Position numbers and translations under genes: made by a program. A model generated the notes under the pieces. The model did not search any database. It saw only the letters and a program-made list of their open reading frames with translations, and had not been told where the DNA came from. Shown in pieces: positions 52,096 through 60,581 of a stretch of DNA of 64,000 nucleotides. Origin of the DNA: JACRCT01 sp049841135. Its GTDB lineage: Bacteria > Myxococcota > Myxococcia > Myxococcales > UBA5297. Position 1 is the first letter of the stretch, and every line of letters starts with the position of its first letter. The DNA lies in contig JASGHK010000005.1 of NCBI GenBank assembly GCA_049841135.1, positions 3,038,001 through 3,102,000 on the forward strand. The letters are read 5' to 3'.

Positions 52096-53916
52096 CTAAC
52101 GGCGCCCCTTGAGCCGCCGCACGGCTCGTTCGTAGAAGGGCTTGAGCTCCGGGTCGGCCCAGCGCACCAGCGCCTTCTGCATCTTCTTGCCCTCGAGGCT
52201 CGTCTCGACGAACACCGGCTTCATCGAGGTGGGATCCAGCCCGGTGAAGAACATGTCCGTCGCCAAGGTCATCGGCGTGGGCATGAAGTCCTGCACCTGC
52301 TGCGGCTTCCAGTGGTTGCCCTTGAGGTAGTCGTGCAGTTCGCCGGCGTCCTCCAAGGCGCAGCCCGGGTGGCTGGAGATGAAGTAGGGCACCAGGTACT
52401 GCTCCTTGCGCGCGCTCTTGCTGATGCCCTCGAACTCCCGGCGCAGCCGCTCGAACTCGTCCAGGCCCGGCTTGCGCATGACCTGCAGCACACGCTCGCT
52501 GACGTGCTCGGGCGCGACCTTGAGGTGGCCGGAGACGTGGTGGCGCACCAGCTCCTCGAGGTAGCGCTGGCCGCTCTTCTCGTCGGCGTGGGCGACGTCG
52601 TAGCGCACGCCGCTGCCGATGAAGGCGTGGTTGATGCCCGGGACCTTGCGCGCCGACTGGTAGAGGTCGATGAGCGGCGCGTGGTCGATCGCCAGGCGCG
52701 AGCAGATGTTGGGGAAGACGCAGCTGGGCCGGCGGCAGAGCGCCTTGGCCTTCGGGTCGCCGCAGCCCATGGACCACAGGTTGGCGGTCGGGCCGCCGAG
52801 GTCGCTGAGCGTGCCGTGGAAGGACTTGGTGGAGGCGAGCTCCTCGAGCTCGCGCATCACGCTCTGCTTCGAGCGGGAGGAGAGCTCGCGCCCCTGGTGC
52901 TCGGCGAGCGAGCAGAACGAGCAGCCGGCGCAGCAGCCGCGGACGATCTGCACCGAGTCCTTGATCTGCTCCCAGGCCGGGATGCGGGCGCCGCGGTAGC
53001 GCGGGTGCGGGCCGCGCGAGTAGGGCAGGGCGAAGACGCGGTCCAGCTCCTCGGTGGTCGGCGATACGGCGGGCGGGAAGACCACGACCGCGCGGTCGCC
53101 GTGAGGCTGCACGAGGACGCGGGCGTTGGCGGGGTTGTGCTCGAGGTGCCAAGCCCGCGAGCAGCGGGCGTAGGCCTCGCGGTCCTCACGGATGGCCTCG
53201 AAGGCGGGCAGCACGACGGTCTCGCGTCCCCACTTCGCGGAGAGGTCGTCCCAGGTCTTGCGGATGACGGCGATGCCGGCGACGTCGTCGATGGCCTTGG
53301 GCTCGACGCCCTTGGCGAGGCGCGCGGCGACCTCGAGGATGGGCCGCTCTCCCTGGCCGTAGACCAGCAGGTCGGCCTTGGCGTCGAAGAGGACCGAGCG
53401 GCGGACGGCGTCGTCCCACCAGTCGTAGTGAGCCAGCCGGCGCAGCGAGGCCTCGACGCCGCCCAGGACGATCGGCACGTCCTTGAACGCCTCTCGGCAG
53501 CGCTGGGCGAAGACGGTGGCGGCGCGGTCCGGGCGCAGGCCGGCCTTCGCGTCGGGCGAGAAGGCGTCGTCCGAACGGCGGCGCTTGTGCGCCGTGTAGT
53601 GGTTCACCATCGAGTCCAGGTTGCCCGAGGTGATCCCGAAGAAGAGGCGCGGCCGGCCCAGGCTCCTGAACGCCTCGGCGCTCTTCCAGTCGGGCTGCGG
53701 CAAGACGCCGACGCGGTATCCAGCGGCCTCGAGGACGCGACCGATCACCGAGGCGCCGAAGGAGGGGTGGTCGACGTAGGCGTCGCCGGTGACCAGCACC
53801 ACGTCGAGCTCGTTCCAGCCCCGAGCGCGCGCTTCGTCCAGAGAGGTTGGAAGGAATGGGCGCTCGGCCGGCGGGAGTCGGCGTGCGGGCAGCGGGAGAT
53901 CGGCGAGCAGGCTCAT
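52096..53916 (-). CDS. YgiQ-family radical SAM protein
   Basis: 606 residues from ATG 53916 (MSLLADLPLPARR). N-terminal B12-binding-like domain (LDVVLVTGDAYVDHPSFG, with VLGGVEASLRRLAHYDWWDD), then the radical SAM centre RGCCAGCSFCSLAEHQG (Cys-x3-Cys-x2-Cys) and the C-terminal family region (KVAPEHVSERVLQVMRKP, MPTPMTLATDMFFTGLDP). The conserved YgiQ family has no firmly established reaction. It is followed on the same strand by pfaD (gap 158 bases). Confidence 0.9.
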   Translation of the reverse strand: MSLLADLPLPARRLPPAERPFLPTSLDEARARGWNELDVVLVTGDAYVDHPSFGASVIGRVLEAAGYRVGVLPQPDWKSAEAFRSLGRPRLFFGITSGNLDSMVNHYTAHKRRRSDDAFSPDAKAGLRPDRAATVFAQRCREAFKDVPIVLGGVEASLRRLAHYDWWDDAVRRSVLFDAKADLLVYGQGERPILEVAARLAKGVEPKAIDDVAGIAVIRKTWDDLSAKWGRETVVLPAFEAIREDREAYARCSRAWHLEHNPANARVLVQPHGDRAVVVFPPAVSPTTEELDRVFALPYSRGPHPRYRGARIPAWEQIKDSVQIVRGCCAGCSFCSLAEHQGRELSSRSKQSVMRELEELASTKSFHGTLSDLGGPTANLWSMGCGDPKAKALCRRPSCVFPNICSRLAIDHAPLIDLYQSARKVPGINHAFIGSGVRYDVAHADEKSGQRYLEELVRHHVSGHLKVAPEHVSERVLQVMRKPGLDEFERLRREFEGISKSARKEQYLVPYFISSHPGCALEDAGELHDYLKGNHWKPQQVQDFMPTPMTLATDMFFTGLDPTSMKPVFVETSLEGKKMQKALVRWADPELKPFYERAVRRLKGRR

Positions 53917-53926
53917 CGCAGGGAGA

Positions 53927-54544
53927 TTAACAGCGCGGGACCGCGGGCCCATCGCGCGATAGCATCCCGCTCCAGTTGGGCCGGCATACCCTGTGGCACC
54001 TCCAGTGACGACACCTGCGCCGCCGCGGAGGTCTGCAGGCGGAGGCTCGCACGCGATGGCAAGAACCCGGGTTCGGAGCCCGAGACTGGCTGTCCTGTCG
54101 GCACGACCTGCTGGCCCGACGGCGCAGGGCACCAGCTCTGCATGCGAGGCCGATAGGACGCGCCTGCCGGCTCAGCCGAGCCTCCAGGGCGAGGTGCAGC
54201 GCGAGCGCCAAGTCCACCGCTCTCAGGGCGTCCTTCGTGACGCGTCCCGCTCTCGCGGCGATCCGGCTGCGGTCGTAGGTCATGACCATCGAGGCGTTGG
54301 CGACGCGCGCCTCGTCGAGGCTCGAGCGCGGCTTGCGCAGGTCCACCATGTAGGCGCGGCCTGCGCGCTCCGCGGTGTACCTCTGCGTGGGCACGACCGT
54401 GACGGCTTGCCCGAAGCGGTTGGCGATGTCGTTGGACACCACGACGCAGGTCCGGGTCTTGCGCGGCTCGGCGCCCACCGAGGGGTCGCACGAGATCCAC
54501 AGGATGTCGCCGCGCCGGACCTCGAGAGGCTCAGTCCTCTTCAT
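53927..54544 (-). CDS. MazF/PemK-type toxin with unusual C-terminal extension
   Basis: 205 residues from ATG 54544. The N-terminal about 105 residues match the MazF endoribonuclease fold: RRGDILWISCDPSVGAEPRK, TCVVVSNDIANRFGQAVTVV and a typical Arg-containing core before DLRKPRSSLDEARVANASMV. The normal toxin length is 110-120 residues. The rest (from about QARPIGLAC) is Arg/Cys/Pro-rich and not protein-like, and overlaps a Cys-rich remnant on the other strand; a frameshift or read-through past the true stop is likely. Overlaps the antitoxin gene by 14 bases. It cleaves RNA in known members. Confidence 0.78.
   Translation of the reverse strand: MKRTEPLEVRRGDILWISCDPSVGAEPRKTRTCVVVSNDIANRFGQAVTVVPTQRYTAERAGRAYMVDLRKPRSSLDEARVANASMVMTYDRSRIAARAGRVTKDALRAVDLALALHLALEARLSRQARPIGLACRAGALRRRASRSCRQDSQSRAPNPGSCHRVRASACRPPRRRRCRHWRCHRVCRPNWSGMLSRDGPAVPRC
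53977..54156 (+). pseudogene. Cys-rich gene fragment, opposite to the toxin's C-terminal extension
   Basis: On the plus strand the frame ending at 54154-54156 gives IPCGTSSDDTC, AAAEVCRR, ETGCPVGTTC and DGAGHQLCMRGR with six cysteines, the usual style of myxobacterial Cys-rich lipoproteins. There is no start codon or signal peptide, so it seems to be the 3' remnant of a larger gene, or a chance effect of GC-rich DNA. Confidence 0.3.
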
Positions 54545-54779
54545 CGCTGAGCAACTCCAGCTGCGGGTCTTGGAGCTCGGCCAGGAGCTCCCGTGCGTCA
54601 TCCCTGCCGGAACTGTAGTCCTCCGCGAGCTTCTTGCGGCGCGCCAAGTCGCCTCGGCGCTCGAGTGCTTCTCGGAGCAGGGTACGCGCCATTGCCGCGG
54701 GAGGCGCCTTGCAGGCCTTCGCCTCACGCGAGAGCTTGTCGAATGTCACTTGATCCAGTGTCAGATTGACGCGCGCCAT
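54531..54779 (-). CDS. RHH-type antitoxin
   Basis: 82 residues. The N-terminal part (RVNLTLDQVTFDKLSREAKA, then helices to REALERRGD) fits a ribbon-helix-helix antitoxin; the C-terminal acidic tail (DPQLELLSDEED) is expected to wrap the toxin. The start ATG 54779 and overlap of 14 bases with the toxin gene are typical of mazEF-type pairs. It would repress its own operon with the toxin. Confidence 0.75.
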   Translation of the reverse strand: MARVNLTLDQVTFDKLSREAKACKAPPAAMARTLLREALERRGDLARRKKLAEDYSSGRDDARELLAELQDPQLELLSDEED

Positions 54780-54853
54780 GACACAGAGGGTAGCACTCCA
54801 ACTTCAGAGCTCGAGTGCATCCGCATCCGGCCAATTCGAAGAGCAGAAAAGCA

Positions 54854-54886
54854 ACGGCCCGGTTCCTCGGAGAGGAACCGGGCCGT
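54854..54886 (-). terminator. Terminator of the SRP RNA gene
   Basis: Perfect 15-bp inverted repeat: ACGGCCCGGTTCCTC (54854-54868) and GAGGAACCGGGCCGT (54872-54886) with a three-base loop. Read on the minus strand it is followed by TTGCTTTTCTG, a fair U-tract. It lies just after the 3' end of the SRP RNA. Confidence 0.85.
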
Positions 54887-54896
54887 CAAAGGGGAA

Positions 54897-54975
54897 GGTC
54901 GGACACACGAGAAAGTACGCTACCGTTGCTTCCTTCCGGATTCTGGCGGGGTTCACGACCCCCCGTTGTCCGACC
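54897..54975 (-). ncRNA. ffs: Signal recognition particle (4.5S) RNA
   Basis: On the minus strand the sequence begins GGTCGGAC, contains the hallmark TCCGGAAGGAAGCA loop region and closes GTCCGACC (5' and 3' ends pair). This is the bacterial small SRP RNA, which targets membrane proteins with Ffh. It lies downstream of two tRNA-Ser genes and tadA, a synteny found in many bacteria, and is followed by a strong terminator. The true ends may be a few bases outside the core given. Confidence 0.88.
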
Positions 54976-55038
54976 ATAAAGTCACGAGCGACTACCAGTA
55001 CACTCAAGTCTTCGAAAATCTTCTGCTTTCCTGCTGTG

Positions 55039-55126
55039 CGGAGAAGGTGGGATTCGAACCCACGGTACCCTTACGAGTACACAAGATTTCCAATCTTGCG
55101 CCTTAGACCAGCTCGGCCACCTCTCC
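55039..55126 (-). tRNA. tRNA-Ser (anticodon GGA)
   Basis: Long-variable-arm serine tRNA on the minus strand: acceptor GGAGAGG pairs with CTTCTCC, T-arm GGTTCGAATCC, anticodon GGA in AGATTGGAAATCT, so it reads UCC/UCU. No CCA is encoded after the discriminator G (GCACAG), so CCA would be added by the tRNA nucleotidyltransferase. Confidence 0.92.
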
Positions 55127-55137
55127 AGTAGGGTATG

Positions 55138-55162
55138 AAAGCCCTGGAAACTCCAGGGCTTT
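55138..55162 (-). terminator. Hairpin between the two tRNA-Ser genes
   Basis: AAAGCCCTGGA, three-base loop, TCCAGGGCTTT: a perfect 11-bp stem between the two tRNA genes on the minus strand, downstream of tRNA-Ser(CGA). It may end or process the tRNA transcript. Confidence 0.6.
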
Positions 55163-55172
55163 CATCCCTGAA

Positions 55173-55263
55173 TGGCGGAGAGCGTAGGATTCGAACCTAC
55201 GGTACCCTTACGGGTACACTGGATTTCGAGTCCAGCACCTTCGACCAACTCGGTCAGCTCTCC
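55173..55263 (-). tRNA. tRNA-Ser (anticodon CGA), CCA encoded
   Basis: Serine tRNA on the minus strand with acceptor GGAGAGC/GCTCTCC, anticodon CGA in TGGACTCGAAATCCA reading UCG, T-arm GGTTCGAATCC, and an encoded 3' GCCA. It lies 10 bases downstream of tadA. Confidence 0.93.
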
Positions 55264-55273
55264 ATGAACCACT

Positions 55274-55735
55274 TCAGCCCTCTCTCAAGCGCTTGAAAAA
55301 GGCCTTGAGAAGCGAGCTGCACTCTTCCTGCAGAACTCCTTCGACGACGTCCATCCGATGGTTCAGCCGGATGTCCTGGACCAGGTTCATCAGCGAGCCG
55401 ACCGCGCCCGCCTTCGGATCCCTCGTCCCGAACACCACCCTGTCCACCCGTGCCAGCACCAAGGCCCCTGCGCACATCGTGCAGGGCTCCAAGGTCACAT
55501 AGACCGTGACTCCGGTCAGCCGCCACGCACCGACCGCCTTCGCCGCTGCCTGGATGGCCAGCAGCTCGGCATGTGCGGTGGGATCTCGAGCACCTTCGCG
55601 CCGGTTGTGTCCGGCGCCGACCACCTTGCCGTCCAAGACGGCGACCGCGCCGACGGGGATCTCTCCCTCGTCGCCAGCGGCCTGCGCCTCAGCCAAAGCC
55701 AGGCGCATGAAGTCTTCAGCGCGCTCGAGGTGCAC
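55274..55735 (-). CDS. tadA: tRNA-specific adenosine deaminase TadA
   Basis: 153 residues from GTG 55735 (VHLERAEDF), chosen because it fits the family N-terminus; ATG 55804 is an in-frame extension. Deaminates adenosine-34 of tRNA-Arg to inosine. Zinc ligands are in DPTAHAELLAIQ (His, with the catalytic Glu) and LEPCTMCAGAL (two Cys), and the substrate region LNHRMDVVEGVLQEECSSLL is typical. Encoded directly upstream of the two tRNA-Ser genes and the SRP RNA gene. Confidence 0.9.
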   Translation of the reverse strand: MHLERAEDFMRLALAEAQAAGDEGEIPVGAVAVLDGKVVGAGHNRREGARDPTAHAELLAIQAAAKAVGAWRLTGVTVYVTLEPCTMCAGALVLARVDRVVFGTRDPKAGAVGSLMNLVQDIRLNHRMDVVEGVLQEECSSLLKAFFKRLREG

Positions 55736-55878
55736 TGCCAATCGCCCACGATTCCCAATGAAAAAGAGCCGGCGAATAGTGCCGATCTGACTCTTCGGAG
55801 TCAAGTGGGTAGTCGGCCTGTCTGGCTCACCCTTCGCCGCGGCGGTACCATCGTCCGACCCCAGGAGACCGACACCCG

Positions 55879-56097
55879 ATGCGCGCCGCCCTCGCTTCCG
55901 TCACCGCCGCCGTCGCCCTGCTGGCCTCGGGCAGTGCCTACGCCTCCGAGCGCCGGCCGCGCGTCGAGCAGGACGAGTGCTCGCGCCGCACTCAGCAGTG
56001 CGAGAAGGGCTGCGACGCCAAGAAGGGCACCGACCGGCTCTCCTGCAAGACCGACTGCCGCTTCGCCGAGACGCAGTGCCGCAACGGGAAGAAGTGA
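55879..56097 (+). CDS. Small exported Cys-rich protein
   Basis: 72 residues. Signal peptide (MRAALASVTAAVALLASGSA) then a 50-residue basic mature region with six cysteines (QDECSRR, QCEKGCDAKK, LSCKTDCR, TQCRNGKK), so disulphides are likely. No known family. The next gene on the plus strand follows immediately, but its frame is disturbed. Confidence 0.65.
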   Translation: MRAALASVTAAVALLASGSAYASERRPRVEQDECSRRTQQCEKGCDAKKGTDRLSCKTDCRFAETQCRNGKK

Positions 56098-56126
56098 CTC
56101 CCGCCAGCTGGAGAAAGCCCCAGCCC

Positions 56127-56814
56127 ATGCTCTCGCCCTCGCTGCCCTGGCCGCGCCGACCGCATCTTCGCCCGAGGCGAAGCTCTGGGCTTCCCGCTCG
56201 AGCCTGGGACGAGCTGGACCTACTCCGGCAAGGTCCGCTGGACCGAGGAGAACGGCAAGGTCCGCGAAGGCCCCGCCCGCTGCACCATGACGGTCGAGGA
56301 GGTCGACGTTCGCGGCGAGGTGAAGATCGCCACGGTACGCGGCTGGCCTTCCGACTGCCCGAGCCCGCGGCCCATCGAAGAGCCCCGGACACGGTATCTC
56401 GTCGAGGTCGCTGGCCGAGGTCTCTGGCTGCTGGAGTCCTCGGACACGCTCGCCAAGATGCTGGAGCGCCAGGGACCGATCGCCCCCGAGCAGTTGGGCC
56501 TCGTACCGGACGACCTGGTCGTCGTCCCCGACATGAAGAAGGGCAAGCGCTACGGCGACCCGGAGCAGCTCAAGCGCGAAGACGGCTTCTATGTCTGGGC
56601 GGTCACGGACGAGCCGACCGTGCACCTTGCGAGCCTGGGGCTGGGCACGAGGAAGGGCTTCGAGCTCGCCTTCAGGACCCTGCCGGATCACCAGACGCTC
56701 GGCTTCGTGCCAGGCGCGGGCCTCACCTCCTGCGAGTCCGTGCACCACGGCACCGTCGAGGAGTGCAAGGTCAAGCTGGTCGAGCTGAAGAAGGCCCAGA
56801 AATGGGGCGCCTGC
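56127..56814 (+). pseudogene. Hypothetical protein with disturbed N- and C-terminal frames
   Basis: A protein-like stretch runs from about 56160 to 56800 in one frame: LGFPLEPGTSWTYSGKVRW, VEEVDVRGEVKIATVRGWP, TRYLVEVAGRGLWLLES and HHGTVEECKVKLVELKKAQ. The signal-peptide-like start (ALALAALAAPTASSPEA) is in another frame, so one base is missing or extra near 56160-56180. The coding frame also has no stop where the convergent ATPase gene begins (56815) and runs on without meaning, so a second error is likely. The product would be an exported or periplasmic protein; the family is not recognised. Confidence 0.45.
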
Positions 56815-58815
56815 CTACCCGCCTTCGCGCGGCAGGATGCGCAACAGCTCGCTCGGCTCGGTCAGCCCCTGCGAGAGCAGGAACGTCGAGTAGCGCGCCA
56901 GCGAGACGTAGGAGCCGTCCATCGCCGCCTTGCGGATGTCCGCCGGCGAGCCGTCCGCGGCGATGATGTCCTTGATCTTCTGGGTGACGACCAACAGCTC
57001 GTAGACGCCGACGCGGCCCTTGAAGCCCTCGCCGTTGCACAGCTTGCACTTCTTGCCGCGGTAGAGCTTGGTGTTCGGGTCGAGCGTCACGCCGACCGCC
57101 TTGAGCGCGCGGGTGGTGGCCTCGCTGACGGGCGACTCGACGCGGCACGCCGGGCAGATGCGGCGGGCCAGGCGCTGGTTGACGACGCCCAGGACCGAGC
57201 TGGCGATGACGAAGGGCTCGACGCCCAGGCCCTTCAGGCGCGCCAGCGTGGAGAGCGCGTCGTTGGTGTGCAGCGAGCTGAGCACCATGTGCCCGGTGAG
57301 CGCCGCGTTGCAGGCCATCTTCGCGGTGACCGTGTCGCGCATCTCGCCGACGAAGATGATGTCCGGGTTGCTGCGCATGAACGCGCGCACGACCTCGGGG
57401 AAGCCCAGCCCGGTCGCCTCGTTGACCTGCACCTGGGTGACGCCCGGCAGCTCGTACTCGATCGGGTCTTCGACAGTGCAGATGGAGAGCGACTGCACCA
57501 GCCGCTCGCGCAGCGCGCTGTAGAGGGTCGTGGTCTTGCCGGAGCCCGTGGGGCCGGTGACCAGCACCAGGCCGTTGGGCTGGTGGAACAGCTTGCGGAC
57601 GACCTGCGCCACCTTGTCGGCGGCGATGAGCTCGGTCAGCTGCACCTGGATGGACGAGCTGTCCAGGATGCGCATCGTCACCTTCTCGCCGTACCGCGTG
57701 GGGATGGTCGCCACGCGCAGGTCGAAGCCCTTGCCGTTGACCTCCAGCGAGATGCGGCCGTCTTGCGGCTTGCGCCGCTCGGTGATGTCCAGGCCGGCGA
57801 GGACCTTGAGGCGCGAGATGAGGCCCGCGTGCAGGCTGCGCGGCACCGTGCCGTCGCGCGGGACCATCAGGCCGTCGACGCGGTAGCGCACCAGCACGCT
57901 GTTGCGGTCGGGCTCGATGTGCACGTCGCTCGCCTTGCGGTCGATCCCCTCGACGATGAGCGCGGTGGCCAGCGCGGCGATGTCGTTGTTCGAGGCCTGC
58001 TGCTGCAGGCTGCGGTCGTCGTGGTCGACGGCGGTGGTGGTCAGGTAATTGACCTGCTTGGAGGAGAGCGACTGCGCGCGCGCCACCGGCTGGCCGGTCA
58101 TGTGCTGCTGCATGAACGCGTTGAAGTCCGACTCCGGCACCACCAGGATCTTGACCTTGTCGGGCCGCAAGAGGTTGCGGATGTCCTCGAGCGCGATCTT
58201 GTTCGAGGGGTCGGGGGTGGCGACCGTCACCGTCCCGCCGGAGCGGGCCACGGGCAGCATGCGGTAGCGCTTGACGAGGTTGGACGGGAGCAGCTCGGCG
58301 ACGTTGGCGTCGAAGGGCTTGCCCTTGAGCGAGCCGAACTCGATGGAGCGGTCGCGGTTCTGGTCCTCGAGCCGGTGCGCCAGCACGCCGGCCATCTGCA
58401 AGGCGACCTGCGGGGCGACGGTCACCAGCTTGTAGAGGATGTCGCGGTTGAGCACGCGCAGCGTGGTGTCGTCGATAGCCTTGACCGTGGCCGAGCGCAC
58501 GCCGCCGGTCAGTAGCGCCATCTCGCCGAAGGGCATCCCCGGCCCCAGCCGCGCCAGCTCGCAGGACAGGCCGAGCGACTTGTCGGCGATGGAGACGGCC
58601 ACCTCGCCGGCGACCACGATGTACATCGCGTCGGCGGGGTCGCCCTCGTTAAAGACGGTCTGGCCGGCCCCGACGGTCTTTTCGATCAGCCGAGCCTCGA
58701 GCTGCTGCTTGAGCTGGGCCGGCAGCGGGCGGAACAGCTCGACCTGGTCGAGCACGCTCGCGGGAGGGGCGGCGGCAGCAGGGGTGCCCGGGACGACCGG
58801 CATCGACTCGCTCAT
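56815..58815 (-). CDS. PilB/GspE-type ATPase with N-terminal cNMP-binding domain
   Basis: 666 residues from ATG 58815. A cyclic-nucleotide-binding domain (about 25-145; VAGEVAVSIADK, GPGMPFGEMALLTGG) precedes a MshEN-like region (PSNLVKRYRMLPVARSGGTV), then the secretion ATPase core: Walker A GPTGSGKTTT (near residue 423), Walker B PDIIFVGEMRD, and a zinc-type pair CPAC/CKLCNG. This powers type II secretion or type IV pilus assembly. The fusion with a cNMP domain implies control by a cyclic nucleotide. The upstream gene on the same strand also carries a cNMP domain. Confidence 0.88.
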   Translation of the reverse strand: MSESMPVVPGTPAAAAPPASVLDQVELFRPLPAQLKQQLEARLIEKTVGAGQTVFNEGDPADAMYIVVAGEVAVSIADKSLGLSCELARLGPGMPFGEMALLTGGVRSATVKAIDDTTLRVLNRDILYKLVTVAPQVALQMAGVLAHRLEDQNRDRSIEFGSLKGKPFDANVAELLPSNLVKRYRMLPVARSGGTVTVATPDPSNKIALEDIRNLLRPDKVKILVVPESDFNAFMQQHMTGQPVARAQSLSSKQVNYLTTTAVDHDDRSLQQQASNNDIAALATALIVEGIDRKASDVHIEPDRNSVLVRYRVDGLMVPRDGTVPRSLHAGLISRLKVLAGLDITERRKPQDGRISLEVNGKGFDLRVATIPTRYGEKVTMRILDSSSIQVQLTELIAADKVAQVVRKLFHQPNGLVLVTGPTGSGKTTTLYSALRERLVQSLSICTVEDPIEYELPGVTQVQVNEATGLGFPEVVRAFMRSNPDIIFVGEMRDTVTAKMACNAALTGHMVLSSLHTNDALSTLARLKGLGVEPFVIASSVLGVVNQRLARRICPACRVESPVSEATTRALKAVGVTLDPNTKLYRGKKCKLCNGEGFKGRVGVYELLVVTQKIKDIIAADGSPADIRKAAMDGSYVSLARYSTFLLSQGLTEPSELLRILPREGG

Positions 58816-58840
58816 CTGTGGGGAACCTCTCGCCTGGGGT

Positions 58841-58869
58841 CTGAAGCCTGAAGCCTGGAGCCTGAAGCC
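58841..58869. repeat. Intergenic repeat CCTGAAG (also at 62311-62330)
   Basis: CTGAAGCCTGAAGCCTGGAG, followed by CCTGAAGCC, lies between the two cNMP genes. A second copy (CTGGAGCCTGAAGCCTGAAG) is at 62311-62330, next to the AgmX/PglI-type gene. Simple dispersed repeat, no function known. Confidence 0.6.
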
Positions 58870-58874
58870 AACCT

Positions 58875-60317
58875 CTACCGCTTGTTCGCCTGGCGCAGGC
58901 GCTCGGCCAGCGTTTTGGTGAACAGGGTGTAGATGCGCAGGGCGGCGGTCTCGTGCGTGTAGAGGTACTGCTGGAACCGCTCGCGGGAGATGACCAGCGC
59001 CTTGACCGCGCCGGCGGCCACCACGCGCGCCGAGGTGGGCGCCTCGTCGACCAGCGAGATCTCGCCGACGTAGGCCCCGGGGCCGAGCGTGGCCACCGTC
59101 TTGCCCTGGCCGCCGGTCACCACCACGACGTTGACCTGGCCGTTGACGATGACGATGAGCCCCTTGCCCTGCTCCCCCTGCTCGATCAGCGTCTGGCCGT
59201 TCTGCCACTGCGCCGCGGTGCAGACGCGGTACAGGTCCTTCATGTCCTGCAGGGCGAGCTCGCCGAAGATGGGGATGGCCTTGAGCTGGGTGTAGGCGTC
59301 GACCTGCTTGGGCGCGTCGGCGGCCGGCGCCGCCGCCTCGGCGGGCGCAGCGGCGTCCTCGCCGCCCGAGAACGGGTCGACGAGGTTGGCGAACGGATCG
59401 CTGCTGGAGATGCGGGCCGCAGGAGGGGCGGGCGGGTGGACCACCTCGGGGACGGAGGCAGCGGCAGCGCGCGGCGGCTCGGGAGTCGGCGCGCCGTGCG
59501 CGGGCAATGCCTGCGGCGTCGGAGCGGCGCCGAGCGCGCCCTGGTTGCCCAGGAAGGAGCGCACGCGGGCGGCTTGGTCGCGCTTGCCCATGGCGTCGAG
59601 CCGGCGGGCGAGCGAGTTCATCAGCTCGGCGTCGCCGCGGGCTGCGGGGACCGACTGCACCGTCTCCATCAACAGCTGCGCCGAGCTGGCCAGGTGGCCG
59701 TGCCGCTCGAGGAGGTCGGAGAGGCGCTTGACCGCCGGGACGCGGTTGGGGTCGGCGATGGGCACCATCCGCAGCATCTCGACTTCGGCGCGGACGTTGC
59801 CCAGCTTCTGGTAGACCTGCGCGGCCTCGAAGTAGCGCTGGGCGCGGTTGAGGCACTCGGCCATCGCCTCCGACGGACCGGTCTTCTGGTGGATGGCCAG
59901 CGCTCCGGCGACGTCCCCGGCGCGCTCCTTGGCGGCGGCGGCCTTGGGCCAGTCGCGAGCCAGCTCGTACATGCGCGCCGCCGCGGCGTAGTCGCCACCC
60001 TGCTCGTAGAGCTTGGCCGCGTCCTCGGGGCGCCGGGCGGCCTCGAAGATCTTGGCGGCGTTGGCGAAGTCGCGGGCGAGCACGAACATCTGGCCCAGGT
60101 GCTTCTGGGAGGTCGAGCTCATCGTCCCGAGCTGGGAGAGCAGTTCCTTGCCGACCGAGGCGTCGGCGCCTTCGTACAGCCGCACCGCCTCCTCCACCTG
60201 CCCCGTCGCCAAGAGCTGGGTGAGCATCGGGAGGATTTGCGTGGTGGTGACGAACTTGCCGTTGTCGTCATCGCCGACGAAGTCGAACTCGACGGTGCCG
60301 CCGCGAAACTCGCCCAT
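58875..60317 (-). CDS. TPR-like protein with C-terminal cNMP-binding domain
   Basis: 480 residues. An N-terminal helical TPR-like array (about 25-250; FANAAKIFEAARRPEDAAKL, YAAAARMYELARDWPKAAAA and similar) and a Pro/Ala-rich linker are followed by a cyclic-nucleotide-binding domain (about 350-470; LIVIVNGQVNVVVVTGG, GPGAYVGEISLVDEAPTSAR). It is upstream of the cNMP-PilB gene on the same strand (59 bases apart), so both likely respond to the same signal and act on the same secretion or pilus machinery. ATG 60317. Confidence 0.85.
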   Translation of the reverse strand: MGEFRGGTVEFDFVGDDDNGKFVTTTQILPMLTQLLATGQVEEAVRLYEGADASVGKELLSQLGTMSSTSQKHLGQMFVLARDFANAAKIFEAARRPEDAAKLYEQGGDYAAAARMYELARDWPKAAAAKERAGDVAGALAIHQKTGPSEAMAECLNRAQRYFEAAQVYQKLGNVRAEVEMLRMVPIADPNRVPAVKRLSDLLERHGHLASSAQLLMETVQSVPAARGDAELMNSLARRLDAMGKRDQAARVRSFLGNQGALGAAPTPQALPAHGAPTPEPPRAAAASVPEVVHPPAPPAARISSSDPFANLVDPFSGGEDAAAPAEAAAPAADAPKQVDAYTQLKAIPIFGELALQDMKDLYRVCTAAQWQNGQTLIEQGEQGKGLIVIVNGQVNVVVVTGGQGKTVATLGPGAYVGEISLVDEAPTSARVVAAGAVKALVISRERFQQYLYTHETAALRIYTLFTKTLAERLRQANKR

Positions 60318-60581
60318 ATCGTCCGCACCCTTGCGCTGAAGTCGTTGCCAAGACTCCGGTTCGGAGGAAGCGAAGCGCCGAACCGAAGTCGTGAGTCACT
60401 GTTTGCTGCCCGCCCCGCCGGCCGAGCCGCGCCGCCGAAGCGGCCAATGATTCGGCGAGGATAGACAGACGCGAACACGAGCGGCAAGCGGCGGCAGGGG
60501 GCCAAGATGGGAGGGAGGACGCCCTCCAGGTCGGCGTCGAATGTCCGGCCGGCAGCGCGCTCCGGCCGCATAATTCAGCGC

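Noticed and set aside
56896..58515. Forward continuation of the hypothetical protein's frame through the PilB-type gene
   Set aside because: After about 56810 the frame loses protein character and lies opposite the well-supported ATPase, so it is not a real fusion.
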